Of a DNA stretch of 64,000 nt, positions 33,479 through 43,504 are shown piece after piece (within the stretch, counting starts at the first letter, position 1; each line of letters starts with the position of its first letter). Under the pieces are notes generated by a model. It saw nothing but the letters and a program-made list of their open reading frames with translations, did not search any database and was not told the origin of the DNA. Source of the DNA: Leptolyngbya sp. BC1307 (GTDB taxonomy: Bacteria; Cyanobacteriota; Cyanobacteriia; Phormidesmidales; Phormidesmidaceae). The stretch spans positions 186,001 through 250,000 of the forward strand of contig NZ_NRTA01000001.1 in NCBI RefSeq assembly GCF_002286735.1, read 5' to 3'. Made by a program: the position numbers and the translations under genes.

Positions 33479-34864
33479 CTAGAAGAACAGTCTCATGGGC
33501 GAGACCAGCTGTAGCAACGGCCTGAAAATAGATTCAACCGTATCGCTAAATCGTGCCCTACCATTGCGACCGACAATCACCACATCATTGTTCAAAATCA
33601 GCGGATTCTTTTCTGAGTCGAGGCCTTCAGCCAAATTCACCTCAATCTGTCGCTGCGTAACGCTGCCACTGGGGTTAAGCCGAATCAGCTCGACAGTCTC
33701 CGTAGCCCGGTTGTTAAATCCACCGGCTGCGAGCACAGCTTGATTTAGCGTAGTATTGGGCGAAATCTGTAGCACCCCTGGGCTTTTTACTTCACCCACC
33801 ACATTCACCTGCACTGTATCAGGAGAGAAATTAGCCGCCGTGAGCTGAGCCGTCTCGGCTGGCGTGGTTTCACTAGCCAGCGGAATAATCACTGTGTCGC
33901 CCTGCTGCAAAACCAGATCCTGACTGAGATCGCCTGCTTGCAGAAGCTGCCAAAAATCCAGGTCAATCAGCTGTTCAGCGCCGCTGCGGGCCAGTCGCCG
34001 CACCTGAATCCGCCGAATATCGGCAGATGGCTTAATCCCGCCCGCTGTCTGCACCACTTGGGTCACGGTCGTCCGCCCTTGAGTGGATTCTCCTTCAGCG
34101 CCAAACTCGTAGGCTCCGGGCCGGAAGACTTCACCCACCACGGCGACGACAATCGCCTGATCGACACTGGAAGCCAGATTAGAAGCCGATAGCTGATTCG
34201 TTTCAGCAATATTGACCGTATCAGTTGCACCGATGACAATGGCATCGCCGTCTCTCAGCGCTAGATCTTGGCGCACATCGCCATTGCTTAAAAGTTCCCA
34301 CAGGTCGAGGGTGACAGTTTGGGAGGGCCTTTGGCCATTGGTTCGCCGCAGTTGCACGCTGTGCAAATTAGCGGCTTGGGTAACGCCGCCTGCCGTCTGG
34401 AGGGCTTGCGCCACTGTAGGAAACTGAGCGTTGTCGGGGCTGAGAGTATAGAGCCCAGGACGACTGACTTCGCCCGCGATCGCCACTCGTAGCGGTCTGG
34501 GCTGCTCTAAGACAACGGTGACCTGCGGGTAGCGTAGCTCTGATCGATAGGCAGCGCCGATCGCACTACCGGCTTCGCCCAGCGTGAGGCCACTGATATT
34601 TACCCGGCCCACTACCGGTAAGTTAAGCGAGCCATCGGCCAATATCTGCTGGGTGCCGCTATACTCTGGCACGTTAAAAATGTTGATGGCGATCGCATCG
34701 CCCGGACCCAGCACATAGGCATCATCTAGCTGAATCGCTGTTGTCTGCTGGGGTAGGTTAGCGACTCCAGGGAGATTTTGGGCGATCGCCGGTCGCGCGC
34801 CGACTATCAGCACAGCGCCTAGACCAATAGAAAATAATTGTCTCAAAGTTAGCTCAGCCATCAT
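33479..34864 (-). CDS. wza: Wza-type outer-membrane polysaccharide export protein
   Basis: A 461-residue protein with a signal peptide (residues 3-28, LFSIGLGAVLIVGARPAIA). A Poly_export domain begins at VLGPGDAIAINIFNVPEY. At least three SLBB-type beta-grasp repeats follow, each with the pattern (V)AVVGEVFRPGAYE... or VNVVGEVKSPGVLQI. The C-terminal tail carries a hydrophobic end. It forms the periplasmic/outer-membrane conduit through which the glycan leaves. It is the first gene of the operon; its upstream region (34865-35100) must hold the main promoter, although I see no strong consensus. Confidence 0.93.
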   Translation of the reverse strand: MMAELTLRQLFSIGLGAVLIVGARPAIAQNLPGVANLPQQTTAIQLDDAYVLGPGDAIAINIFNVPEYSGTQQILADGSLNLPVVGRVNISGLTLGEAGSAIGAAYRSELRYPQVTVVLEQPRPLRVAIAGEVSRPGLYTLSPDNAQFPTVAQALQTAGGVTQAANLHSVQLRRTNGQRPSQTVTLDLWELLSNGDVRQDLALRDGDAIVIGATDTVNIAETNQLSASNLASSVDQAIVVAVVGEVFRPGAYEFGAEGESTQGRTTVTQVVQTAGGIKPSADIRRIQVRRLARSGAEQLIDLDFWQLLQAGDLSQDLVLQQGDTVIIPLASETTPAETAQLTAANFSPDTVQVNVVGEVKSPGVLQISPNTTLNQAVLAAGGFNNRATETVELIRLNPSGSVTQRQIEVNLAEGLDSEKNPLILNNDVVIVGRNGRARFSDTVESIFRPLLQLVSPMRLFF

Positions 34865-35100
34865 TGAATTACGGCCACTTACTACAGTTTCAGGTCGAGG
34901 TGTAGATTGCCTGATGTAGTGAGAATGTTATTACCTCTCCAGTAATTTCTTGTCAGTAAATCCTCTAGTTTTAAGCAATTTCTTTAAAGTCTCGCAGTTT
35001 ATCTGAGGGTTTGTACGCTGCTAACGACAAATCTGGGCAAGGCTGACTAGCCCAATTGTTTTTTTAGTGAACAGTGGAGCGTATATTTGCTGATCTCTTT

Positions 35101-36024
35101 TCAATGCGAGCGCACATCCAAAGCGTCTCGTAATCCATCCCCCACATAGTTCACACTTAGCACCGTCAGAAAAATCGCCAGCCCCGGAAAAATCACCAGA
35201 TGAGGCGCACTGGCAATATAGTTTTGCCCGTCGAACAGCATTCGCCCCCAGGTGGGCACATCTGGCGGAAAGCCGATGCCCAAAAAGCTAAGGGTAGATT
35301 CAGTGATAATCGCATTGCCAACGCCTAATGTCGCCGCTACAATTACCGGCCCAATCACATTGGGCAAAATGTGCCGCCAGATGATACGAACCGGGTGCGC
35401 CCCGAGCGATCGCGCCGCCTGCACAAATTCTCTTTCTTTGACCGCCAAAAAGCCCGCTCGCACCAGCCGCGCCGTTGACATCCAGGTAAGCCCGCCAATC
35501 ACCAGAATGATCAGCATAAAAATGCCTTTTTCTGGCCCAGCAAACGCTCGCACCGAATCACGGAATAAATAAATAATCAGTAGCAACAGCGGCAGCTGCG
35601 GCAGTGAAAGAAACAAATCCGTCAGCCGCATGAGAATATTGTCTATTGCCCCGCCGCAATACCCCGCTACCGTACCCACCAGCGTTCCTAACGAAATGGA
35701 TACCAGCATGGCCGTAATCCCGACCGCTATGCTTACCCGACCGCCCCACAGCATTCTCGCCAGCTGATCTTGGCCAAGGTCGTTAGTTCCTAGCGGATGC
35801 TGCCAGCTAGGGGGCGCGGTAGACTGGGCAAAGTCAATATCGCTGTAAGAGATTGGGTACAGCAGCGGCCCGACTGCCACGGCAATGATCAGCAGCAATA
35901 ATACCAGCGCGCCCAGCATCGCCATCCGATCTCGCTGAAACTGCGACCAGGCTCTTCGCTTGTTACTGGTAGGGGGAGCCGAGCCGGTAGCAGACAGTGG
36001 TGAATCCTGGCGAAGGGCGGGCAT
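35101..36024 (-). CDS. Dipeptide/oligopeptide-type ABC permease (OppC/DppC)
   Basis: A 307-residue inner-membrane protein. A first helix at about 33-57 follows the OppC_N motif (WSQFQRDRMAMLGALV). The GTNDLGQDQLARMLWGGRVS stretch and the EAA loop EREFVQAARSLGAHPVRIIW identify the family; SFLGIGFPPDVPTWGRML is the C-terminal hallmark. It imports peptides or nickel-like substrates with OppB, OppD/F and a binding protein, none of which is nearby. It is 236 bp upstream of the wza start and unrelated to polysaccharide export. Confidence 0.93.
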   Translation of the reverse strand: MPALRQDSPLSATGSAPPTSNKRRAWSQFQRDRMAMLGALVLLLLIIAVAVGPLLYPISYSDIDFAQSTAPPSWQHPLGTNDLGQDQLARMLWGGRVSIAVGITAMLVSISLGTLVGTVAGYCGGAIDNILMRLTDLFLSLPQLPLLLLIIYLFRDSVRAFAGPEKGIFMLIILVIGGLTWMSTARLVRAGFLAVKEREFVQAARSLGAHPVRIIWRHILPNVIGPVIVAATLGVGNAIITESTLSFLGIGFPPDVPTWGRMLFDGQNYIASAPHLVIFPGLAIFLTVLSVNYVGDGLRDALDVRSH

Positions 36025-36088
36025 AGAGCGATCGCATCCAATAGATAGATAGAGATAGACAGCACACGGACTTTGAGCGCCTTATGCC

Positions 36089-37645
36089 CTAAGACACCTT
36101 CAGACTTTCTAGAGAACTCGATTGAATATGAACGGTGCAGTCTAGGGCTTCTGCTAAAAGGTCGCGATCGCCCTCAGCCGCCCACATCTCCAGGGCCAAA
36201 TCGCCGTCGCCGCCGACGTTAATCTCCATCATCTGATCTTCGATCTGGCAGGAAACAGACTTCACCAGCTGATTTTTCGTGCGATCTAGCCCGACGGCAA
36301 TTCGCAGCAGTCCGGCCAGCACGCGCACAATCTGCTGCTGTGAGTCAGACAACCGCTTATATTTCTTGTGCTTTTTGGTGGGGTGAGCTTTGCGGTGATA
36401 GCGAATGACGTGACCAATCAGCAGCATTTCTTCATCGGTAAAGCCGCGCGGGTCGGCGCGTTTGAGAATGTAGCGTGAGTTTTTGTGATGGCCCCGGAAA
36501 GAAATGTATTGGCCAATGTCGTGCAGCAGCGCCGCGTACTCTAAAACGCTGCGCTCTAAGTCGCCTAGCGAGTGGCGTGTCTGCGTTTGGTCAAATAGCT
36601 GACAGGCCAGGGCCGCAATGTGAGTGTTGCCCTCCCAATCGGAGCCGTATTTATAGACGAGCTGAGCCGCTTTCCGGTGGCGCAGATCCTGATGGGGAAT
36701 TAAAGTCACCACATTTTGAGAATGCCGCTCTAGGTAGTCTAAAATCAGCCCTTCTCGCAGCGAGGCGTCGCACAGGGTGATGGCGTTTGTCTCAGCCATC
36801 TCCAGCAGTTGTAAAAGTAAAATGCCGCCCAGATGAATGGCGTCGGTACGCTTTTCGCTGATGCCGTCAATGTCGGCGCGTTTGCTGGGCTTAAGGCTAA
36901 TCAGCTGCTCGGTCAGATCTTGCAGGGCACTTAGCTGCACGACTTCGGCATTGACTGAGCGCAGCGACTTTTCTTGCTTGGCCCGGTAAGCCGCCTCGCC
37001 TAATGTCCGAATGGTGCCAGAGGTGCCGATTACCTGAGTAAACCCGATTTCTCTAGCCTCTGCTAGGGTCTGCTGCGCCAAAAAGCGAATATGTGATTCT
37101 AACACGCCTCTCGCTTCGTCACCCATCGGCCCCTGGTCGGCAACCATATCGAGCAGTCGCAGCACGCCCAGCTTCAGGCTAGTGCCCAAGCGGATCTGGT
37201 CTTGGTTACCAACCACGACTTCGGTGCTGCCGCCGCCGATATCCAAAACCAGCGCATTCTCGTCAGCAATAGCGATCGCATTCCTGACAGCCAAAAAAAT
37301 CAGCCGAGCCTCTTCCTTCCCCGAAATCATGCGCGGCGCGATCTGGGTGCGGCGAACGACCTGGTTGAGAAACGCCTCCCCGTTTTGGGCCTCGCGAATG
37401 GCGCTGGTTGCGGCTGTGATAATCTCGTCTACGCCCAGCTGATCGGCTAGCTGCACATAGCGCTGAATAGTTTCTAAGCCGGTATCAAAAGCGCGATCGC
37501 TCAGTCGATTAGTCGCAAATACGCCCGCCCCGAGCTTGACCATTTCCTTTTCGCGGTCAACTATTTCAAAGTTGCGCCTTTGCAGCACATCAACCACAAT
37601 CATGTGAATAGAATTGGTGCCAATGTCAATCGCGGCTAGCTTCAT
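36089..37645 (-). CDS. ppx: Exopolyphosphatase / Ppx-GppA phosphatase
   Basis: A 518-residue enzyme of the sugar-kinase/actin fold. Phosphate loop 1 is AIDIGTNSIHMIVVDV and loop 2 is ALVLDIGGGSTEVVVG. GTSGTIRTLGEAAYR lies in the second actin-like domain. The C-terminal HD-type domain has LLHDIGQYISFRGHHKNSRY. It degrades inorganic polyphosphate and/or pppGpp. It is 64 bp upstream of the oppC-type gene on the same strand; functional linkage is not evident. Confidence 0.93.
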   Translation of the reverse strand: MKLAAIDIGTNSIHMIVVDVLQRRNFEIVDREKEMVKLGAGVFATNRLSDRAFDTGLETIQRYVQLADQLGVDEIITAATSAIREAQNGEAFLNQVVRRTQIAPRMISGKEEARLIFLAVRNAIAIADENALVLDIGGGSTEVVVGNQDQIRLGTSLKLGVLRLLDMVADQGPMGDEARGVLESHIRFLAQQTLAEAREIGFTQVIGTSGTIRTLGEAAYRAKQEKSLRSVNAEVVQLSALQDLTEQLISLKPSKRADIDGISEKRTDAIHLGGILLLQLLEMAETNAITLCDASLREGLILDYLERHSQNVVTLIPHQDLRHRKAAQLVYKYGSDWEGNTHIAALACQLFDQTQTRHSLGDLERSVLEYAALLHDIGQYISFRGHHKNSRYILKRADPRGFTDEEMLLIGHVIRYHRKAHPTKKHKKYKRLSDSQQQIVRVLAGLLRIAVGLDRTKNQLVKSVSCQIEDQMMEINVGGDGDLALEMWAAEGDRDLLAEALDCTVHIQSSSLESLKVS

Positions 37646-37706
37646 CGCGTCTACTCCCCTTTATTTGAGAATACCAAGCGGCGGGGGCGAGCTGAGGATA
37701 GATTGA

Positions 37707-38372
37707 CTACAGAATCTGACTGTATATTTGCTGATACCAGATGGCCTGGCTGTTGGCGCTGATGCTGCCCCGAGGAGGAAAAGCGGCGTATTTTAACCGG
37801 CTGTCGAAGCGGATGTGTAGCCAGGGGACATCGTGACCGTGGGTATTGCACCAGATGGGAGTTCGCTGAGCGATCGCTCCCAGACACATCTCCCCAGTCT
37901 GCTGCCAGAGCGATCGCCACATCTCAGGCATCGCCGTTCGGCAAAAAGCGGCGATATGGCCATAGTTTCCCCTCTCTGCCGGAATCAAAAGCTGAGCGTC
38001 TCCCGAAAAGTTGGTAAACTTTGCCGTCAGGTCTTCTGGATTCAGATCCTTCAGATAGCGCTGAAAATCGCTTGGGTCAGCAGGGCGGAATTGGGCGGGA
38101 AAGGCGATCGCAAAAAACGGATGGGTCTCTGCTGTATACGGGTGAATCGGCACCGGCTTCCATTCAAAAGCAAACGGCAGATCGGCCCAAGTCTGGTTCC
38201 ACAGATCGCAAAAGTCAGTGTCATCCACCAGCGCCTGGGCTATCTGCTGCCAGGTAAACGGCTGCCGCTGCTGATCTACAAAAGTGATGATTAGGGCACT
38301 GCGATCTGCCACTTCAATGCTTGCTTGCTGAGCCAGCGCATTCTGAAGCGTCTGTTGAGATACTGAATACAT
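37707..38372 (-). CDS. Conserved hypothetical protein (DUF6940-like)
   Basis: A 221-residue soluble protein with no membrane segment. Visible landmarks are FTWQQIAQALVDDTDFCDLW, PFAFEWKPVPIHPYTAETHP, PAERGNYGHIAAFCRTA and the strongly conserved-looking end THGHDVPWLHIRFDSRLKY. I recall this ending from DUF6940-type cyanobacterial proteins but cannot verify it. No enzymatic function is known to me. The clustered His/Trp/Asp near the C-terminus might form an active site. Confidence 0.75.
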   Translation of the reverse strand: MYSVSQQTLQNALAQQASIEVADRSALIITFVDQQRQPFTWQQIAQALVDDTDFCDLWNQTWADLPFAFEWKPVPIHPYTAETHPFFAIAFPAQFRPADPSDFQRYLKDLNPEDLTAKFTNFSGDAQLLIPAERGNYGHIAAFCRTAMPEMWRSLWQQTGEMCLGAIAQRTPIWCNTHGHDVPWLHIRFDSRLKYAAFPPRGSISANSQAIWYQQIYSQIL

Positions 38373-38412
38373 AGCGCTCTATTGGCTAACCCTGGCGATT
38401 GTAGCGCAATCA

Positions 38413-39774
38413 TTATTTGCCAGGAATATCCAGGGATACAGTGGCATGCCCTCGTCTATTTATGGTTGAGGCTGGCTGCTTGTTCAAAACATTTTCAGCC
38501 GCATCCCGTCCGGTCAGCATGGCCCGATCCAGGTCATAGTCATAATGCAATCCCTTACGCCCCACCAGCTGTAAATTTTCGAAGCCTGCTAGATAGTCTT
38601 GTACTACGGCCAGATGATTTACGTAGCTACTATCGCCAATCGGGTAAGCCTGTCGCTGCCGAATCACTGTGCCGCCTGCTATCAGGGCGCGATCAGTGAC
38701 TAGCTGAAGGTCTGACAGTTCTCGAATGGCCAGATCAATGAGCGCGGCATCGTCCATTTGCCAGAGGCGATCGCCCTCACTGCAAAAATATTCCATGCCC
38801 AAACAGATGCCCGAGTTAGCGGTGCCGCCCCAGTTCGCATAGTTTTGAATGCGGCCTACCTGAAATTCAGGGCTTTGAATATAGAGCCAGCTATCCGGGA
38901 AAAGAGCATTGACCTTGACAATAATGGGGACAATTATCGAATCGCGGTATTTCAGACACTTGACGGCTTCAATGATGGCGGGCGGAGCCGATGGGTGCAG
39001 CCGCTCAATCAGATCGGCGATCGCCAGACTACAAATGAAGCGATCGCCGGTAACTGTCGCAGATTTTTCATCTTGTTGGACGACGATCTGCTTTACACGA
39101 TTACCAGTATGTTCAATTCGCAGCAGGCGCGCGTTCAGTTCTACTGTAGACCCCGCTCGTTCGATCAGCGCACGGCAGTTCTCCCAGACTGTGCTCAGAC
39201 CAGCGGTGGGGTATAGGAATGTGGACGGGGCGAGGCGATCGCCTCGGCTAGTTAGAACCCCAGATAGCGCCTGGGACTGAAGTTGGTGGCCTGAAATCCC
39301 CCAAACTTTCTTGATGTAAGGCTCCAACAAGGCGCGATAGAAATAGCTTCCCCAGCGTTCGGCTGCCCAGTCTGCCAAGCTTTCGGCTTCTGCGAGCAGA
39401 TTGGGCTGTAGCTGAGCGCTCAAATAGCTGAGTGCGACCCTCAACGTGTCAGCAGGGCCAATATTTTTGAAGGCGTTTGCAATCGAGAAAGGATAGTCAA
39501 GAAAGCGATTTCGGTAGCAGAAACGAGATTGGCCGGAGACCGTCACAAAATCGTCGCCCCAGATTTCTCGCCACCGCGCTTTCACCTCTGCGCTGCCCAA
39601 AAATATCTGGCCGCCCCTATCAAAGCGGTAGCCCTGGCGAGCTTCAGTCTGGAAGCGTCCCCCTATTCTGTCAGTTGGTTCAATGATGAGGCTTTTCTGG
39701 CCATTCCTCGCCAATTCGTAAGCGGCAGCTAGGCCTGCAGGCTCTGCCCCGATAATGACAGTACGAGGAATCAT
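38413..39774 (-). CDS. FAD-dependent amine-oxidase/UGM-like oxidoreductase
   Basis: The protein has a Rossmann FAD fold of the flavin amine oxidase/protoporphyrinogen oxidase superclan. Its dinucleotide loop is VIIGAEPAGLAAAYELA, with Glu in place of the middle glycine of GxGxxG. IEPTDRIGGRFQT, YRFDRGGQIFLG and the C-terminal ENLQLVGRKGLHYDYDLDRA support FAD binding. The best start is the ATG at 39774 (MIPRTVIIG); a GTG at 39822 would add 16 residues with no benefit. The W-rich middle (YIKKVWGISGHQLQ) is reminiscent of UDP-galactopyranose mutase-like proteins. Substrate unknown. Confidence 0.8.
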   Translation of the reverse strand: MIPRTVIIGAEPAGLAAAYELARNGQKSLIIEPTDRIGGRFQTEARQGYRFDRGGQIFLGSAEVKARWREIWGDDFVTVSGQSRFCYRNRFLDYPFSIANAFKNIGPADTLRVALSYLSAQLQPNLLAEAESLADWAAERWGSYFYRALLEPYIKKVWGISGHQLQSQALSGVLTSRGDRLAPSTFLYPTAGLSTVWENCRALIERAGSTVELNARLLRIEHTGNRVKQIVVQQDEKSATVTGDRFICSLAIADLIERLHPSAPPAIIEAVKCLKYRDSIIVPIIVKVNALFPDSWLYIQSPEFQVGRIQNYANWGGTANSGICLGMEYFCSEGDRLWQMDDAALIDLAIRELSDLQLVTDRALIAGGTVIRQRQAYPIGDSSYVNHLAVVQDYLAGFENLQLVGRKGLHYDYDLDRAMLTGRDAAENVLNKQPASTINRRGHATVSLDIPGK

Positions 39775-39913
39775 GTATAAAGTAACTGCCTTTTGATAGC
39801 GGCAACTCAGTAAAATTACCACTCAAGCATAGCAAGCGGATAAGCCCACGGGAAGACCCAGCGATCTGCGAAACGCTAACATAGACTCAAGTTCGACCGG
39901 AGGCAACTTTAGG

Positions 39914-40477
39914 ATGGTTCAAACACCCACAAAGCCGCTCTCGCTAGAAGTATTTCTACAGTTACCAGAGACTAAGCCTGCCAGCGAGTATATTGACGGT
40001 CGCATCGCCCAAAAGCCGATGCCTCAGGGAAAACACAGCAAGCTTCGGTTGGAACTTGCGGCGCTCATCAATGCAGCCGCCAGACCTCAGAAAGTTGCTT
40101 GTACCTTCCTAGAACTGCGCTGCACGTTTGGCGGCAGCTCCATCGTCCCAGATCTCTCAGTTTTCAAGTGGGCGCGGATCCCGAAAGAGGATAGTGGGGA
40201 AGTCGCCAACATATTCCCCCTCGCACCAGACTGGACTATTGAGATTTTGTCACAGGGGCAGCGGCCAACGAGAGTGACTAAGAATATTCTCCGGTGCTTA
40301 AAACACGGCACCCAGATGGGATGGTTGATTGACCCCGAGGACAAATCTGTTTTTGTCTATCAGCCAAATCAAGAAACAGAAATCTTTGATGAGCCAGGGG
40401 CGGCCCTTCCGATGCCGCCCTTCATGAGTGAGCTTACCTTAAAGGTTGAAGATTTATTTGCGTTGCTGTTGCTTTAG
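39914..40477 (+). CDS. Uma2-family (DUF820) endonuclease-like protein
   Basis: A 187-residue PD-(D/E)XK-fold protein of the large cyanobacterial Uma2 family. Landmarks are EYIDGRIAQKPMPQGKHSKL, the core VPDLSVFKWARIP, PDWTIEILSQGQRPTRVTKN and MGWLIDPEDKSVFVY. Asp in VPDLS, Glu in IEILS and the following charged residue are the catalytic candidates. Its biological role is unclear; many copies occur per cyanobacterial genome and some are linked to mobile DNA. The stop overlaps the ileS stop on the opposite strand by 4 bp (40474-40477). An SD-like ggaggc lies about 13 bases before the ATG. Confidence 0.88.
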   Translation: MVQTPTKPLSLEVFLQLPETKPASEYIDGRIAQKPMPQGKHSKLRLELAALINAAARPQKVACTFLELRCTFGGSSIVPDLSVFKWARIPKEDSGEVANIFPLAPDWTIEILSQGQRPTRVTKNILRCLKHGTQMGWLIDPEDKSVFVYQPNQETEIFDEPGAALPMPPFMSELTLKVEDLFALLLL

Positions 40478-43410
40478 AAACCGCCGTTGAGAGCAGCGAC
40501 ACAGCGATCGCAAATAGTCGGGTCTTCAGCCGATTCGCCCACGTGCGTGGAGTAGTTCCAACAGCGATCGCACTTCTCTCCCTCTGCTTCAACTACAGCA
40601 ATGGTCAACCCTGCCGCTTCGCCGCTGTACTTAGCGCCCTTCAGTTCATCTACACTTTCTGTTAATTCCACCTGCGAGACCAGGAATAAATAGCGCAGCT
40701 CATCCACCCGATTTGAATCGGTGCTCACACTGTCTGCCGGGTTAATCGCCCTCAGCTGCGCTTGCAGATCTGTATCTGTGGTGAACAGCCGCAGCTTAGC
40801 CTGCAAGGAAGATCCAATCGCCTTATCCGTCCGCGCCTGCTCTAATACGGTGTTTGCCTCGTCTCGGATGGTGCGAAGCTGCTGCCAGGTCTGGGTCAAT
40901 TCAGGTCGTCGCCACTTTTCTTCAATCGTTACCCAGCCGGACTCAAAGACGGATTCAGTCGGGGTTTTGTAGGGCAATGACTGCCAGATATCTTCGGCCA
41001 TGTGGCAGAGGACGGGGGCGATCGCCTTGGCCAGGTTTTCAATGGCGACTGCCAGCACCGTCTGACAGCTCCGTCGCCGCGCTGACTCTGCCGCGCTGAT
41101 ATACAGCCGGTCTTTGGCTATATCCAGGTAAAAGTTCGAGAGATCCACCACGCAAAAATTCTGCACCGTCTGGAAAAACTGAAAGAACTGGTACGACTCA
41201 AACGCCGTCTCAACATCGGCAAAGACTTCCGTCATCCGATGCAGCATATATTGATCCAGCGCCGGCAGTTCCGCATACGGCACCGCATCCTTTTGCGGAT
41301 CAAAATCGTACAGATTGCCCAGCAAAAACCGCGCCGTATTGCGAATCTTGCGGTACACATCCGACATTTGCTTCACGTTGCGCATGCCCAGCCGCATGTC
41401 GCCCGAGTAGTCTACCGAAGACACCCACAGCCGCAGTACATCCGCGCCATAGGGCGGCTCCTGCTTTTTGTTATTGCCACCTTCGATAATCACTTTCGGG
41501 TCAACGCCATTGCCCAGCGACTTACTCATTTTTCGCCCGTTTTCATCGAGCACATAACCGTGAGTGAGCACCTGCCGGTATGGCGCATGGCCGTTGCAGG
41601 CGACGCTGGTCAGCAGACTAGACTGAAACCAGCCCCGATGCTGGTCAGAGCCTTCTAAGTAAATCTCAGCCGGATATTTCAGCTGATCGCGCTGCTGCAC
41701 GACCGCTGCCCAAGAGGAACCTGAGTCGAACCAGACATCCATGGTATCGGTGCCTTTGCGGTAGGTTTTGCCATCATGACGATATTGCTCAGGCAATAGC
41801 TCCTCTACGCTCAGCTCCCACCAGGCGTCGGCTCCCTTCTCCGCCACAATTGCCTGCACATAGGCGATCGTCTCCTGAGTCATCAGTGGCTCATCGGTTT
41901 CCTCATCGTAGAAAACCGGAATTGGCACGCCCCAGCTTCGCTGCCGGGAGATGCACCAGTCAGAGCGCTCAGAGACCATTGAGGTAATCCGGTTTTCACC
42001 CTGCGCTGGAATCCACTTCACCGTTGAAATCGCCTCTAGCGCTTCGCCGACAAAGCCTTTTACTGAGGCAAACCACTGCTCAGTCGCCCGGTAGATGACT
42101 GGCTTTTTCGTCCGCCAGTCATAAGGATATTTATGAGCATAAGGCTCATGCTTGAGCAACGCTTTCTCTTCACTCAGCGCTTCAATGATGGCGTCGTTCG
42201 CCGTTTTGAGCACATTTAGCCCTTCAAAGTTGCCCGCTTCGGCAGTGAAGTTGCCCCGCTCATCAACCGGACACAAAATCGGCAGATTCTCACGCTGACC
42301 GACCAAGAAGTCTTCTTGACCGTGGCCGGGTGCAGTGTGGACTAAGCCTGTACCCGATTCGGTCGTGACATAGTCACCGCCGATCACAATGGGGCTGATT
42401 CGATCAAAAGCGCTATCCCTTTGGGCGAGCGGGTGGCGATAAGTGGAGCCAGCGATCGCCGCTCCCTTAATCTCAGCGACCACCGTCAGCCCGCTGCCAA
42501 ACACCCCAGACAGCTTTTCCGCTAGCTCCTTCGCCACGATCAGATATTGAAAAGGCTCGCCAGAGGCACTTTCTACCACTGCGTAAGTAAGTTCAGGATT
42601 CACCGAGACGGCGACGTTTGCCGGAATTGTCCAGGGCGTCGTCGTCCAGATAGCTACGCCCAGGCTGTCTAAGTAGGGATCGAGTGCTTCCTTGGCCGTA
42701 GCCGAGGCTTCTACCATCGGAAAAGCGACATAGATACTCGGAGAAACATGATCTTCTGGATACTCTAGCTCGGCTTCGGCCAGCGCCGTTTGCGATGAAG
42801 GGCTCCAGTGGACAGAGCGCAGCCCCCGGTAAATATGGCCATTTTCGACCATCTTGCCAAATACCCCGAGCTGAGCCGCCTCGTATTCTGGCGCAAGCGT
42901 CAGGTAAGGATGATCCCAGTCGCCCCAAACGCCATATCGCTGAAAGCCTGCGCTCTGCTTTTCGACGGTCTCCAGCGCAAATGCCTTGGCCTTTTGCCGT
43001 AGCGCAATCGGAGTCAGCTCACGCCGCTCAGCCGATTTGAGCTTTTGCAGCACCTTCAGCTCGATGGGCAAGCCATGACAGTCCCAACCGGGCACGTAGC
43101 GTACCTTCCGTCCCTGCAATATCTGATATTTGTTGATGATATCTTTGAGAATTTTATTCAGGGCATGGCCCATGTGCAGGTCGCCGTTGGCATAGGGCGG
43201 CCCGTCGTGCAGGATAAAAGGATCGCCCGGATTTTCTTCAGCTAGCCTTTCGTAGAGCGCCTTTTCCTGCCAGTAAGCCTGTAGTTCGGGCTCACGCTTA
43301 ATCGCATTGGCCCGCATACTGAAGTCGGTCTGAGGCAGCAAAACCGTCTCTTTATAGCTTTTGGCTGTCTCGTTATTGGGGGCGCTTTTAGATTCACTCA
43401 CAGGGGTCAC
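40474..43410 (-). CDS. ileS: Isoleucyl-tRNA synthetase
   Basis: A 978-residue class I synthetase that charges tRNA-Ile. HIGH appears as DLHMGHALNK (79-88), KMSKS as GRKMSKSLGNG, and the CP1 editing domain includes TTTPWTIPANVAV and GTGLVHTAPGHGQEDF. The bacterial C-terminal zinc finger shows C-x2-C pairs (CDRCWNY ... CDRC). The start is GTG; an in-frame GTG four codons later is also possible. It converges with the Uma2 gene and lies downstream of ycf66. Confidence 0.98.
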   Translation of the reverse strand: MTPVSESKSAPNNETAKSYKETVLLPQTDFSMRANAIKREPELQAYWQEKALYERLAEENPGDPFILHDGPPYANGDLHMGHALNKILKDIINKYQILQGRKVRYVPGWDCHGLPIELKVLQKLKSAERRELTPIALRQKAKAFALETVEKQSAGFQRYGVWGDWDHPYLTLAPEYEAAQLGVFGKMVENGHIYRGLRSVHWSPSSQTALAEAELEYPEDHVSPSIYVAFPMVEASATAKEALDPYLDSLGVAIWTTTPWTIPANVAVSVNPELTYAVVESASGEPFQYLIVAKELAEKLSGVFGSGLTVVAEIKGAAIAGSTYRHPLAQRDSAFDRISPIVIGGDYVTTESGTGLVHTAPGHGQEDFLVGQRENLPILCPVDERGNFTAEAGNFEGLNVLKTANDAIIEALSEEKALLKHEPYAHKYPYDWRTKKPVIYRATEQWFASVKGFVGEALEAISTVKWIPAQGENRITSMVSERSDWCISRQRSWGVPIPVFYDEETDEPLMTQETIAYVQAIVAEKGADAWWELSVEELLPEQYRHDGKTYRKGTDTMDVWFDSGSSWAAVVQQRDQLKYPAEIYLEGSDQHRGWFQSSLLTSVACNGHAPYRQVLTHGYVLDENGRKMSKSLGNGVDPKVIIEGGNNKKQEPPYGADVLRLWVSSVDYSGDMRLGMRNVKQMSDVYRKIRNTARFLLGNLYDFDPQKDAVPYAELPALDQYMLHRMTEVFADVETAFESYQFFQFFQTVQNFCVVDLSNFYLDIAKDRLYISAAESARRRSCQTVLAVAIENLAKAIAPVLCHMAEDIWQSLPYKTPTESVFESGWVTIEEKWRRPELTQTWQQLRTIRDEANTVLEQARTDKAIGSSLQAKLRLFTTDTDLQAQLRAINPADSVSTDSNRVDELRYLFLVSQVELTESVDELKGAKYSGEAAGLTIAVVEAEGEKCDRCWNYSTHVGESAEDPTICDRCVAALNGGF

Positions 43411-43504
43411 AGTTGGACTTTTAGGACTCAGAAATATGGGGTAAGAACGGGGAGACTGGGAGGCAGATTAGGCTATTTTGCCTTGAAGTTTGGTTTGCTT
43501 CAAG

